64,000 bases of DNA from Cydia pomonella (GCF_033807575.1 NC_084705.1:14378019-14442018), one strand, 5' to 3'; shown: positions 35,350-47,394, counted from the stretch's first letter. A program made the numbers and translations. The notes: generated by a model from the sequence alone, not told the origin.

Positions 35350-38060
35350 TCCTAATAAGAAGGTAATCAAAATAAAATATGGCAGCTACACTTGTACAGG
35401 GTTCCAGAATTTATATAGTGCGTTAGTAATTCCTAACACGAAAGAGGAAGTGAAAAATATAAATTACGACAATAGTACAAGAGGACCGACAAAACTCATA
35501 AAAAGTCGGCACCGTGTGAACTTTCCCTTTGCATATTCATGGCGCAAACTCACTCGGAAGTTTTTGGTGAGAAATTATGGTAATAATTTTATACTAAGTT
35601 AATCCGTCTTGCTGAGATTTCATAAATTAGGAGTTGTACCGAGAAGTCTGGCCCGCGTGTGGCCTGACGTCTGAGCTCGGAACGTCTAAATTAATGTAGA
35701 TACTTGGCAAGTTGAGCGGCAACTTGGCCTTCGTTTTAAATTCCCTGTAAGGTTCGTTCGTTGCTGGCAATACGTGATGTGCCGCAAAGTGCGCATCACT
35801 GAGTTCCGCCCTCTTACCACTTAACTATTTACGGCTGGCTTGAGCAATTTCAGAAGTGATTTTCAGAACGTGAGAAATGCCTTTTCATTAATGAGTTTAC
35901 ACATTTCAGTGACCTAAGTTTTAGTCTTACCCTTATAACGCAAAATTGTCACCTCTTGCATATTTTTTTAGATGATAGAAATATTTATTATGGATTTACT
36001 TGTACTAAGCTGAATATACAGTTAACTCACGTATTTTTATCACGTATCACGTCTCTTGTGCATCATTTTTAGAGTGCCTGTCTCCATTTTCAAGCACTAA
36101 CAGCGCATGAGTAGTTAGTCTAGTGTTAACTTACTCGTAGTATGACTCACGACAGTTTAAATTTCATGTTTTAACGTGTGCTAGTTATGACGATGTTTGT
36201 TGGTGTTTGGAGTTACATTTATTTTATATGAATCAAATTGAAGGTATTGGTTTGATCTAATTTTGTCTCATAAGAACATGAGCTTGCAATTTGTAGAAGC
36301 AAAAAGTGGACACATAAATTACGGCACAGTGTTCAATTCCGCCCATTTGTGCGAAGAGCCTGGGATTCGAATTTGCCTAAGCTTTGAGAGGGCATTCACG
36401 TGCCGCCGCCGGCTAAACAAAAGGCGGCATATAGGAAGATTTATGAACAATTCACGAGGCAATGATGTGGGGTATCTATTCAAATGCCCTTTGTATTTGG
36501 AGCAGGGTAGTGAGCGCAAGATGATGTATGTCTATGATACAACAGAATACATCCACTTGTCTCACCTTCCCGGGGTAACTCAGCCTCAATATTTTCATCT
36601 GCACTGACATCAAAAGAGAATAAGATGAATAGCCAAAATTTAAAAGGTAGAGAAGTTATAAGATACGTACTACTAAGGTAGTACCGAAAATTTTGTAACT
36701 TCAACTACCTTTATTCATTAAGAAAATATACGCTTAGTCGATGCATACGATGATGATAACGGTCTTGTTTAATTAATGTGCTCACGCTAAAAGACTTACA
36801 TTTCCAGTCATGCCCATTCAAATGGGCTGTGCACGGTGCCACTGAAATTGTTACGGGCCCTTTGCGCTTCATTCTGTTAATATAAGCATTACGAAACGAA
36901 ATAGCTGAGGTAACGGAACGTATCTTATTTGTGAAAAGGTGTTTACCCTGAGCCATTCATTACATTTCTCTTATATGTAACGAAAAAAGGGCACCTGGGA
37001 CCGAAATGAATGATGTCGTCTCCCTTTCTATTATTCATCTTTGAATTCTTATTGTAGCAATAAGAGCAAGATGCCTTAAAACACGGTAACTAGTATATTT
37101 GCATAAGTTATTTGAGAACGCGCGCTCGGCATATTGCCGTGAATATTTAATGCCTTCCCACGAGTGCCTTTCTACCCGAAAATATTTCTTTGAGGCATCT
37201 GAAACACTATTCAGTGTGGCACGCCTCCTGAATAGAAATGTTCACGATAGAAAATGCGTGTAGCATTTCCGTTCATAAGAGTATGCTTATGCTCCCATGC
37301 TTTTAGTGGAATCACGGTATCGCGTGCCGTGTGTAATAAAGATTACGATTAATAACTTCGCGAGTTTTCTTAACAGTAATGTGTTCGGTAATGGAAGCCG
37401 GCGGCTCATTATTCAAACTCAAACTTTGCTCAAAACTCTTGATTAAAAGATTGATATCTTTATAACCTTGAAAAGTTGCCTAGGCAAGTGGTATTTAAGT
37501 AAATATTAGGTTAATAATCTTAATATTTAAACTAAAATTAGAATCTTATAATTAACTTTTAAGGCGACGGTACGGGCAAAAACGGAAAATCGAGGTTAAA
37601 AGAAAAGCAAAGTAGGTGGAACTCTGGATCTTGCATGTTCTGGAGCAAAGTATGGTTAAGTTTCGAGAGACAGAATTGAGTGATTCCTGTATAACATAAT
37701 TAGGTAAGTATAAATACCATCGTTAAGAAACTGTATTAAGAAAAAAATCTGCAAGGTTTATTTCGTCCAGAAATAATTCTACGTTACAATTTTGGGCACG
37801 GGTGAGTACTATTTGTAATGATTCATTTTGGTTTTAGTCGAATAAACTGCTTATTAACATTCGTTGATAATGTTGTGACCCTTTTTGCTGGACAACAATT
37901 TGTAGGTAATCTTTTGCAGGTAATTTCAATGATATTCGTATAATTAATAATTTTACATGCGCAAATCTGATCCCAAAAGCCTAACGTTCAATTATATTAA
38001 TAGCTTACTATGTCGATAAGTTCAAATCCCAGTAGATATTTTTTTTTTGTTTCTTATTTT
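35350..38060. other. Intergenic, no gene seen
   Basis: Includes open frames of 99 and 114 codons (35303-35602 and 36263-36607). I find no domain, splice context or codon pattern that supports them, and the second is open on both strands. Confidence 0.4.
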
Positions 38061-38070
38061 AATGCAGATA

Positions 38071-38625
38071 CTAGGTGAGGCCTGTAACACGAGCACGTAA
38101 TTAAAAAAAGATTGTATTCCTCAAATGGTGATACTTTTGTTAAATAACTTTAAGATTATGAAGTCTTTAGTCTCTATATTATTCATACAAATTAAATATT
38201 AACTTCACTGTAAGCCAGTCACAGATCAGATTCAGTCATTGGTGCTCGGTAGGGCGGAGGCCTATCAGACGTCCCAGATATCGCTTGGGCGATGCTGATG
38301 AAGCGGACTTGCACGATTTCCAAGCCGATAACCGGTGGCACAGGACCGGGGCAACTAGCGTGTACTCGTGTCGGAGGCCAAGACTCATTTTTAGGTCGCT
38401 GCGCCATTAAGTAAGTAATGTACGTCATCACTACGTACGTAATTGACGGTGCTTGACACGCCTTAAACATAACAAAATTCGCAATACAAGTCGTCTTAGG
38501 ATATTTTTTTAAGGCACTAAAAATAAAACTCAAGTTTCCTTTAAAAGTACCTGAACAAATGTTGGTCAGTTTGAGGAGTTCAGCCTACAGTTCAATTTTT
38601 TGCTCCTGTTGCAGGCCTCTCCCGG
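38071..38625. mobile_element. TIR element with a nested LINE tail
   Basis: The left end 'ctaggtgaggcctgtaacac' + 'gagca' and the right end 'tgctcctgttgcaggcctct' + 'cccgg' are imperfect inverted repeats. The right subterminal part ('gaacaaatgttggtcagttt', 'agttcagcctacagttc') is the inverse of the subterminal sequence of the 29202-29552 MITE. A foreign LINE 3' end sits inside at 38240-38425. Confidence 0.6.
38240..38425 (+). pseudogene. 3' end of a LINE ORF2 nested in a TIR element
   Basis: The plus strand has the order 'tggtgctcggtagggcggag', 'agacgtcccagatatcgctt', 'gcggacttgcacgatttcca', 'ggcacaggaccggggcaa', 'cggaggccaagactcatt', 'ggtcgctgcgccattaag' followed by 'taagtaatg'. I recognise this as the end of a lepidopteran LINE coding region with its (GTAA)n-like tail. 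In the most open frame it ends RRPRLIFRSLRH plus stop. The opposite strand is open for 104 codons, which is a shadow. Confidence 0.5.
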
Positions 38626-38654
38626 TGTAATTATCTAAACATATATATTTATAT

Positions 38655-38830
38655 ATAAATATGTGTGTCCTGATTGACTCATCAACTTAGAGCCAAAGCT
38701 ACAAAAGCTAGAAAGTTGAAATTACACATCAGGGTCCATCTATATTGTGTACAAGAAATATCAAGCAATTTTGAGAAATTCAACCCCTAAGAGGGTTGAA
38801 AGGAGATGAAAATTTGTATGGGGTGACATT
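38655..38830 (+). repeat. Plus-strand single unit of the 130-2155 repeat family
   Basis: 'tgtgtcctgattgactcatc' with 'agagccaaagctacaaaagc', then 'aattcaacccctaagagggt' and 'gatgaaaatttgtatgggg', is the reverse complement layout of 2155 back to ~1960. Confidence 0.65.
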
Positions 38831-38839
38831 TTTATTTCC

Positions 38840-39060
38840 CTAGATTCTTCAGCGCATCTGGCATATTCGCCGACGCCCACGTAAAGGTATTTAACCCAAT
38901 GGGGATGATGCGCAAAAAAAATCATGTCCATCAGAAGCTGAATATAGGATAGTGCCACCAGCGATGAAAGCGACGTAGCATGCTTGCCCTCGCTTCTTTT
39001 TGCGCCGTTGCAACCAAGTTTCTTATCATGAGTCTTGACTTTTAATTCATCTGCCACTTA
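38840..39060 (-). other. Open frame of ~75 codons, not recognised
   Basis: The minus frame reads ADELKVKTHDKKLGCNGAKR and SLVALSYIQLLMDMIFFAHH, then PHWVKYLYVGVGEYARCAEE. Its balanced composition stands out from neighbouring AT-driven frames, but it begins and ends without splice or start context that I trust. It could be a retroelement piece. Confidence 0.15.
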
Positions 39061-39144
39061 CTTTACTACCACAGAGCCTAAAGGATAAAAGATAATAAGT
39101 ATATATTTTATAGAATAAGTATAGAATTTCACCTTGTATGGTTC

Positions 39145-39215
39145 TAGCTTGGTGGAGTTGGGAAAAGGGCGCTAGCTATCTCATAGTCTGGGTTCTAATC
39201 CCTGACATATACATA
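39145..39215 (+). mobile_element. Possible tRNA-related SINE head
   Basis: 'tggtggagttggg' resembles an A box and 'gggttctaatccc' a B box (one mismatch to GGTTCRANNCC), about 50 bp apart. The sequence differs from the SINE family at 39524 and lacks an obvious body. Confidence 0.25.
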
Positions 39216-39291
39216 AAATAGAACTTTTTGTAATTTCAATCAGTCCTATTATTATTATATTCTATTGTTTAATACACTAGCAACTGAAATC

Positions 39292-39455
39292 TGTACACCT
39301 AGTGTAAATTTATTCGATAGCGTGACGTGACGTACGAGTTTGCGTTAAGTCTCATTTTGTATGGGATTTTGAGTTTCCAAAACGTTCCGCTTGACGCGCT
39401 GTTTCTTAATCTCATACAAAATGAGACTTAACGCAAATGCGTACGTCACGTGCGT
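39292..39455. mobile_element. Palindromic MITE ('gtacccctagtgtaaat'), degraded copy
   Basis: 'tgcgttaagtctcattttgt' at 39351-39360 and surrounding sequence is inverted at 39415-39440. It matches 43202-43392 in the opposite orientation (the centre 'gagtttccaaaacgttccgc' is the inverse of the centre there). The right end is eroded. Confidence 0.7.
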
Positions 39456-39523
39456 GTTGTGTGCGTGTTTTGTATACGATAAATGTTCATTTTGATAATT
39501 TTAAATGTTTGTACTTATTTATT

Positions 39524-39700
39524 GACGACCGCTTTGGCCTAGTGGGTGACCCTGCCTATGAAGCCGATGTTCCCAGGTTCAAATCCTGGTAAAGGCATTT
39601 ATTTCTATGTATTTATAAATATTTATATAATATATATATCTTTGTCTAAGTACCCTCAGCTTACTGTGGGACTTCCAATAATATTTATATTTATTGTTAA
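39524..39700 (+). mobile_element. tRNA-derived SINE, copy 1 (internally deleted)
   Basis: A box 'tggcctagtggg' and B box 'ggttcaaatcc' are 37 bp apart, followed by 'tggtaaaggcatttatttct', an AT-rich body, 'gtctaagtaccctcagctta' and 'ctgtgggactt'. Relative to 42443-42718, ~75 bp of the body is missing. Transcription by RNA polymerase III from the internal boxes is the family's usual mode. Confidence 0.85.
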
Positions 39701-39704
39701 TATC

Positions 39705-40800
39705 CGGCAAAATGTTGTCAATGTTTATAAGAGGCAAAATAGAAGTTGTTGTTATATACAAACCTGATGATTTAATAATATATTCATTAAAATTTTGACA
39801 TATCTTCTAGTACTTATACATTCAAATATAATGTCGAAAATGTTACATTACATATGTTATTTTATTCTATTTACAATTCTCGCAAATCATCGGTATACTT
39901 TCTAACAATATGTTACCTTCATTTTTACCAATACATTCCTAAATTACTACTTGTCTTATTCTTATATTTAGTACAATAAAGAGATAAGGTAAATTTTAAA
40001 ATGAAACAACAGTTCACAAATATTTAAAACGCAATCCGTCATTTAGAACTTTATACATCAATGGAAATAAACCCGTTGCAACATTATATCATATAACACA
40101 ATGGGTTACATGCATAAAAATGTTTTTCACCTTAGCAGCTCGAACACGCCTACTTTCGTCACTCCAGGGAGTGAGATAAAGTAGCTTTTTAACTTAGTGA
40201 AGGCCATGAATAGAGGAATAAAAACTTTACTTGATGTTAAAACAAAAATGGCAAATCCGCAATTCACTGTAATTTTTTTTAAAGACATTTGAGTTTAAAC
40301 ACGTAAAATGTTGACTTGCAATAATGACACGGCTTCGTGCTTACACGTTCAAGTTTACATGCAATAAAAAAAGAATGAAATCTTTTATAGTAAATCACCA
40401 TTTCCAATACGGCTTTTATCCTAAAACGTAAACGAAACAAGATAAACCGGGGCATTGCGAAAGCCCACATAAACCCGCAAAACATTCGAAAATGATTTAT
40501 AGTAGCCGGGGAGGCTTCGTGGGAGCAAAAACAGATTATCGAAATCCCAGTTATTCCCAGCAATCGGTTTAGCGGTGAGATCTACGAAAAGCATTAAATC
40601 AACAGTTTAACCGATATGCCAGTTGCATTATAATCTGACATCATTCCTTAAAAACTCTTCCGTAAACTGTAAATACAATACTAAACATACGGCCCCATTC
40701 AAAGAATGATTAAGACACGTTTAAGATCTTGGAAAGATCTTTAAGAAAAAAAAATCGTGAATGAAATATGTTACAATAAAATCAAACAGAATTCAGGAAT
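39705..40800. other. Intergenic; one short repeat-like hairpin
   Basis: No gene. At 40150-40184 'ctactttcgtcactcc' pairs with 'ggagtgagataaagtag' across 2 nt; the phrase is common in lepidopteran repeats. Confidence 0.4.
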
Positions 40801-40804
40801 TTAT

Positions 40805-40965
40805 ATTATACAGTACAATACAATACAAACACTCTTTATTGCACATCTCAACACAGAAACAATACAAATAATACAGCACAATAAGGAAAAGTAAATAACA
40901 GGCAGTCTTATCGCTAAAAAAGCGATCTCTTCCAGACAACCTTTAGGTAGCGGAATTATATAAAA
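40805..40965 (-). mobile_element. 3' end of LINE/SINE family ('agcgatctcttccagacaac'), copy 2
   Basis: The minus strand reads 'aaggttgtctggaagagatc', 'gcttttttagcgataagact', then '...gcaataaagagtgtttgtat' and a (TATTG)n tail. The AATAAA and simple-repeat tail mark a retroelement 3' end. See 17325-17460. Confidence 0.65.
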
Positions 40966-40999
40966 GCTTGAAAACTGTGCTGTACTTTGTACAAAGACA

Positions 41000-42440
41000 T
41001 AGTACATTTTGTTTTTGTTAAAAATAGCTGCGCTTAATCGTCGAGTATATCACTAGCGTAGCCACTGCTGTACTTTTAGTTCATAATTTTAGCATTACAA
41101 AGAAGGTAAGCGAATTTAATGTGTCTTTTGATTGAAAAATAAGTCACGGCAAATTAAAACTATTATGAATCATATACGATCATTTCATTATTTTGCTTTC
41201 ATAAATAAGAGTTACTGATTTAAAAAAAAACATTTTTCAATAAAAGACACGTCATGATTGTTTACCTTTTTCTAACGCTAAAAACAATAGTTATGTTATG
41301 AGAAATTGAAACGGTGCAAAATTAGGAACAAGTATACGATTAAAGCAAGTTTACTCTATTGTTGCAAGAGTGTCACATACATAGTATTACTATACTTACT
41401 TAATAATAATCATTCTCCGAATATACTTTTCTTACCTCTCGGGCCAGACGCGGCTGAACACCCTGTTGTCATAAAAAACGACTTTATGAAAAAGTGTTTG
41501 GTGAAATTTCCCGCAATCAAAATAAATAACTTTGTGTTTCGCTTTGGTTTTCATCGCTTCAGCTCAATCGTGTGAGCTGTTAATACTTATAGTTGTTAAT
41601 AATTCCGATAATTCGCGTAAAAGGTATTTAAGTTTTTTTTTAATATATTCTGTTTGTTTTAATTTTTGCGCTATATTTCGTAGTTTTAATCGTTTTTTTT
41701 TAATCATATATTTAACAATCACGCCAACAAAGTCAAACATTTTTTAGTGTAGATCTCACACACTTCATAACGTTAACATAATTTATTCAAAAACAAGTAT
41801 TCCACGGTTACATTCATATAAAATAGTGATGAATGACATGTGCTTGAACTAGGATTCTCTGTGTTTTAGGCTAGAAATAAGGCGAACATTGTTCATGAAA
41901 ATTAATTTTCACTTACAAAATACACAATATAAATTAGCAACTTAATACTACATTAATCGATTAATTATCCTTTTTACTAAATACAACTTAGTAATGGCTG
42001 CGAAATTACTCCTATCAGTTTGTTATTTTCATAGGTACTATAATAATCCTTCTAAGTTCGTTTATTATGACGAACAAGGAAAGTACTACGGAACCTACAT
42101 TGACCATGGCCCGTCAGGTTTTTGGCCGGTGTTTAATAGTAAGACCGATATGAGCCAAGAGATAAGACATGTCACTGTGGTATTTAATGCAATCTTCTAA
42201 ACGATACTTATCGACATTACTATCGACGATATTTCTAAATTGATTTACGTGCATTTTAATGCACACGATTAATAAATAATTCGTACTTACTTTAACATTA
42301 CAACAGTTCAGTGAACGTCGATTCACCTAACCATTATCATGGTTCAAAATTAAGATATGTAAGTATATATTGTAAGCAGATCAGATAGCAAAGGTTTAAA
42401 CATATCGCTGTATTTGCTACAGAAATATTCTTGGTTTTTA
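41000..42440. other. Intergenic, no gene seen
   Basis: AT-rich; frames of up to 89 codons lack recognisable features. Confidence 0.45.
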
Positions 42441-42442
42441 CA

Positions 42443-42718
42443 CGACCGGTTTGGCCTAGTGGGTAGTGACCCTGCCTACGAAGCTGATGGTCCCGGGTTC
42501 AAATCCTGGTAAGGGCATTTATTCGTGTGATGAGCATGGATATTTGTTCCTGAGTCATGGGTGTTTTCTATGTATTTAAGTATTTATAAACATTTATATA
42601 TTATATATATCGTTGTCTAAGTACCCTCAACACAAGCCTTATTGAGCTTACTGTGGGACTTAGTCAATTTGTGTAATAATGTCCTATAATATTTATTTAT
42701 TTATTTATTATTTATTTA
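42443..42718 (+). mobile_element. tRNA-derived SINE, copy 2 (full length)
   Basis: The best copy: head 'gaccggtttggcctagtggg', B box 'gggttcaaatcctgg', body 'tgtgatgagcatggatattt' and 'ctgagtcatgggtgttttct', then 'cgttgtctaagtaccctcaa', 'gagcttactgtgggactt', ending in a (TTTA)n tail at 42699-42717. Confidence 0.9.
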
Positions 42719-43201
42719 CACGAGAACGGATTTAGGGTTCAATAAGAAAAGTAGATATACATAATTAACAACTACGCTGATAAAGATAAATATTTAAAAA
42801 TAATCTTTTTTCTTCCGTTTCAGTGTTTAAAATAACTAGCACCCTTAAAAATATTTACTCGATTTATTTCCTTGTCAAAATATATATTCACAATCACAAT
42901 AATAACCGTTTGGTAGCACGATTCCAAATCCGTCCAAAGCCGTCGGCCGAGTGCCATTTCTTTTTATACCCAACGAATAACCGTCTTTTCAATTTTAAAA
43001 ACTACCCTTAACTTTAAAACAAATTAATACCAAAAACCCTACAAGTATGTTTCCTCGTTCAAAAATAATAAAGGTTCCCTAAAAATAACATAAAATAATA
43101 CAGGTTCCCTAAATAATAAGCCATTTTTCTATTAAAAGATTAGTTTATAAAATATTACCTATGCTTAATGTGCTAATTTCAATTATCGTGCATTTGTTTC
43201 A

Positions 43202-43392
43202 GTACCCCTAGTGTAAATAAATTCGATTTCGAAACGTGACGTACGCGTTTGCGTTTAGTCTCATTTTGTATGTGATTTAGAAAGAGCGCGCCAAGCGGGA
43301 CGTTTTGGAAACTCAAAATCCTATACAAAATGAGACTTAACGCAAACGCGTTCGTCACGTTATGATGTCGATCAAATTTACACTAGGGGTAC
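43202..43392. mobile_element. 191-bp palindromic MITE
   Basis: Ends 'gtacccctagtgtaaat' and 'atttacactaggggtac' are exact inverse matches. Inside, 'cgtacgcgtttgcgtt' and 'agtctcattttgtatg' are also inverted, leaving a ~50-bp asymmetric centre 'gcgccaagcgggacgttttg'. No coding capacity. A degraded copy is at 39292-39455. Confidence 0.85.
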
Positions 43393-43399
43393 AGAACAA

Positions 43400-44770
43400 C
43401 CTAACAATTCCGTTTCAAAATTATCATTTGGTGTATTTATTTTTTGTGATCATGTCCGTTTTCCCCTGTCAAAATGGAGTTTAGTTACGTTATTTGTATC
43501 TTGGCGAGTATCTTGATAGGAATATAAACGGTCGTGTGCTGGGACCAAACCCTTTTTCAAGGAAGTGGGGAGACTCGAGAGAGAGGAGTTTTGATCCGTG
43601 CTCTGGGTCCTGACGGATACAAAGGTTATCAATCGCGGTTCAACGTGGCAACGCGGCGAGCGTGATGAGTACTTTTGCATCTGGGGGTCGCGGGGTTACT
43701 TTCTATTGTACTATGGTATAATTTGGGTATAATTATAAACTAATTATACCCAAATGATTATTTATTTGCTTGTATTTTGTTGTATTTTGATTTCATTTTT
43801 TTTTATTTGGTCACATCATAATTATTCTATTGATATTCAATAATGATCATTATTACCTATTAGTTCGGTTCAATGTCTGGTATTTTTTGTTTTTGACATA
43901 TTCATGCTTTAATAAAGATATAAATTAATTATAATCAAAGGCACCTACGAATAACTTTACAAACTGTTCGGTTAATTCCGTCGATCCCCGAGCTTAGCCG
44001 ACTGTAGCTATTTGCTACGCCGTAGCGGGTGCCGTACCGCGGCAGTCGCTCCGTGGCGCTCGTAGCGGTACTTCGTCACCTACCTTGAAGGAACAATATT
44101 TACGTTCAAATTTTGTAGTTCGCACAGCAACAGCAGCATTTATAACTAGTGGACTTTGTACTAGAATGTCTCTTCTGGAACTAGAGTAACTGTTGAATTG
44201 ATCCAGTGTTTATGTATAGGCATAGTGGTTGGATGGTAATTTATCTACAGGTACGTGTGTAACTGTTTTTGACATAATTTGAGTTTACCTTTCATTTTAT
44301 TAAGTTTATACTTCTATTCGTATTTACTAAGACTTTTTTTGATAATACGTTTTTTTATCAAATAATTTCCTTTTTCCCGATTCTCCGATGAAAAGGAACC
44401 GTTTTTGTTTAAGTATTCATTTTGCTGTGTAAATAAAGAAATATTTTAATAGTTCGTATCATATAAATGTATATTATGTAATAAGTATAATATTTCATAA
44501 GGCACTTATCTTGACATGTATTTAGGTAAGTACCTATAAATTAAATAAAACCCAAAAGGATTTACATGATTTTTACTATATATGTATGTGTGCTAGTTAA
44601 CTATTAATTTGATTTTGCACGAGCATGTTAACAACGTAGTAAAAACTACATTTCTAAACTTGATTTACCTATAAGTATGATAATAGTAATTAGCTGACAT
44701 ATCTACCAAGAAGATAAGTACTGTCGTGATCAGATATCTCGGAGCGGTTGAGATTTTCAAAGATATCTGA
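43400..44770. other. Intergenic with a hairpin and a CpG patch
   Basis: 'atttgggtataatta' / 'taattatacccaaat' form a perfect 15-bp stem with a 5-nt loop at 43721-43755. A CpG-rich patch at 43990-44080 ('gtgccgtaccgcggcagtcg') is unexplained. No gene. Confidence 0.45.
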
Positions 44771-44774
44771 CAAT

Positions 44775-45278
44775 GTACAGTCAGCATCAAAAGTATCGGA
44801 TGAAACAACGCGCCAAAAGTATCTGATATTTCAGATAACTTTTCCAAATATAGATAAATTTCTAAAATTCTCATTCAAAAGTATATCTTTTACAATCTTA
44901 GTTGTTCTATATTAAAGATATCACTTTTTATTAACCTGCTACAAAATGGTAGATTCTTATAAATAAATATAAATATTATAGGACATTATTACACAAATTG
45001 ACTAAGTCCCACAGTAAGCTCAATAAGGCTTGTATTGAGGGTACTTAGACAACGATATATATAATATATAAATATTTATAAATACTTAAATACATAGAAA
45101 ACACCCATGACTCAGGAACAAATATCCATGCTCATCACACGAATAAATGCCCTTACCAGGATTTGAACCCGGGACCATCAGCTTCGTAGGCAGGGTCACT
45201 ACCCACTAGGCCAAACCGGTCGTCAAAAAGCGTCTTATGAAGCGTTATTTGATCCGCTACTTTTGATGCTGACTGTAC
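44775..45278. mobile_element. TIR MITE split by a SINE insertion
   Basis: 'gtacagtcagcatcaaaagt' at 44775 is inverted as 'acttttgatgctgactgtac' ending at 45278. Without the SINE at 44960-45223, the element would be ~240 bp. Outside the TIRs 'cagatatctcggagcggtt' on the left resembles the inverse of the right flank, so the inverted structure may extend ~45 bp further out. Confidence 0.75.
44960..45223 (-). mobile_element. tRNA-derived SINE, copy 3, nested in a MITE
   Basis: Reverse complement of 42443-42718, including 'ccaggatttgaacccgggac' (B box) and 'cccactaggccaaaccggtc' (A box and head). The tail 'ataaataaatataaatatta' lies at the low-coordinate side. Confidence 0.9.
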
Positions 45279-46404
45279 CACAACAGAGACGAGTCGAGAT
45301 ATTTTTGAGCACCTTGACCAGTCTGATGTATCTGACGGCGACGGTAAAATTACTAAATACGATACAGTACAGTGTACATATACTAAGATATACACCGTGT
45401 TTTTATTGAATTCCGTTAACTCCGGGGTATGGGTAAGTACGTTTAAGGATACGGTTAAGATAGTATTTACGTTTAGTAGCAAATGTACACACTCGTAATA
45501 AACACTAATCAATATGTAAACAGGCCCTAAGGCAAGTGTATACGCTCATGAGGGCCTTATACGAGAAAAATAAATCATTGATTATCTCTGTTAAATGGAG
45601 TTAATTACAATACCGGTGCCTGTGAGAAAGGTACTTAATTGAAGCTCAAGAATGCACCCTTGAAATTAACGAAAAAAAAAACACGGTGTATGTAGATACA
45701 TACTCGTATATCGAGTTTTCCTCGTAAAAGCCATCCTGGTGTTCTGCCAGAAGCATGTTGGGATAAGACCGAATGTTTTATACTGTAGCTATTATTGTCA
45801 TTAGCTCAGACGATATCTATTCAATGGCTAAATCGCGAGTCACTTGACTAAGCACGTTTTACATTATGGAAACAATGCTTATTTCAAATAGACTGTCGTC
45901 ATGACATTTGAAGCTATGGGTAAAGCCAGCACTCTAATGAGCACACTTGTTAAGAGGAAAAAACATTGCCAAATATTCTTATTCTCAATATTATATTACT
46001 GAGGAAGTACTTATCAAAATACTGTATATTTTTACCTGATGCTTTAGATGTTTTTATGATAGCGTTGTTGAAATGTAATTTGTTGCTCACGGAGAGGGTT
46101 GCGATCGGAATCATTAATCAACGGTTTTTTATCTATTTTAGAATGACCTCATTGGGTTTGAGTTTCATGTGGGTTTACCACGTACTCTCATTCAAATTTA
46201 CTTGATCTATAATTTTGCAATTTGGTAAACTATCGTTGTTAAATTTTACTAGATTACATTTTTTTCATGTCTCAGTCATTTGTTTAATAAGCACTGGCTC
46301 TGTCGCCATTATATTAATCAAGTACAGATATTTTTCAATAGGTACCAGCTGTAGCCACTCATTAGTCATTTCAGGTGATTAGGGGGCAGGTATGCAAGTC
46401 ATTA

Positions 46405-46522
46405 AGTGTAAGTGGTAAAAATTAGGACCAATCACTGAGCCCTGCGGTACGCTAGTTTCTATGTTATAAACGCGATGTCTCACTTTGAACATTTTATCAG
46501 ACAGGTAGAACGTTTTTCTTTT
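46405..46522 (-). pseudogene. Short LINE reverse transcriptase fragment
   Basis: The minus frame reads RKTFYLSDKMFKVRHRVYNI then ETSVPQGSVIGPNFYHLHL. 'VPQGSVIGPNFY' is the conserved RT block 4 ('GVPQGSVLGPLLY'), preceded by the FYL..K.F.V strand typical of Jockey-clade elements. The catalytic ADD block is not found downstream. About 39 codons survive. Confidence 0.65.
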
Positions 46523-47394
46523 GTATTGCATAGTAGTTGTTAGTTATTATTATATAATAAGATAATAATTTATCTGATATCCATAATACCTATCAGACTA
46601 GCAACCGTACACTATTCGGTGTTTAAACATACATATTTAAGTTTATTAACACAACGCACAATTAAGTGGGTAATCATACACTTGTCTCACTTTACGTATT
46701 CTCAAGATTTTCACGAATTTTTCCACAATTCTTAAAACTAGTGGCTCTGTGGGCCGCCTATAGATATACCTCACAAATCCCCATGGCTCCACAATTTAGA
46801 AATAATCCCAGAATTCCGTAAGACACAGTTACATTAAATATATTAAAGCGGGTCACTCAGATTTTTTAAGTCTTAGATTGCTCGACATCGTTTCTTAACG
46901 AGAAGCTTCAAGAGGAGCGACACGCGGGCGGAGGCTTCGAAGTAAAAAATAAAAAAGTGAATCAACAAAATAAAATATCGGTTGAGAACTTAGACCTTTG
47001 TAAGAGAACAGCTAAGCAACCGCAATGTGGACGCTTTGCGCTCGGTCAGTTAATAATTAAAAGGCGTAATTATGTTTTATTAGCGGATATTAATCGTACG
47101 AGCACTTAACATAATTAATTAGATGTTTGAGCGTGATACGTTCTCTAAGGTCAAACGATACGGATATCTTGATTTATGCGTATAGTTACGCGTTCTACTG
47201 GAAATTGAGGTTAGTTAATTTATTAAAGTTTTCGAACAATATGTTTTAAAATTAAAATTTTATTCTACAAGTAGTATAGGTCTCAAGGGTTCTTTCAGAT
47301 ATCAATACAGTATTTACAGTGACTTCATATAAAAATACATAGCAACATTTATAAAAGCAACAGCCAATACCTGGGTAAACATTACATACATTAT

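Noticed and set aside
36263..36607. 114-codon plus-strand open frame
   Set aside because: No recognisable domain; the reverse strand is open over much of it, there is no splice or start context, and composition resembles the neighbouring intergenic DNA.
38219..38533. 104-codon minus-strand open frame
   Set aside because: It is antisense to a LINE 3' end whose sense strand carries the recognised sequence order.
39524..39600. Possible functional tRNA gene (A and B boxes present)
   Set aside because: No acceptor-stem pairing or anticodon arm that I can draw; the same head recurs four times with a common non-tRNA body, so it is a SINE.
43990..44080. CpG-rich patch as a promoter
   Set aside because: No TATA, initiator or downstream coding exon could be connected; the many 'cgtagcg' words suggest repeat debris.
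45153..45512. 119-codon minus-strand open frame
   Set aside because: Its 3' part is the head of the tRNA-derived SINE and the right arm of a MITE; the frame is open by chance.
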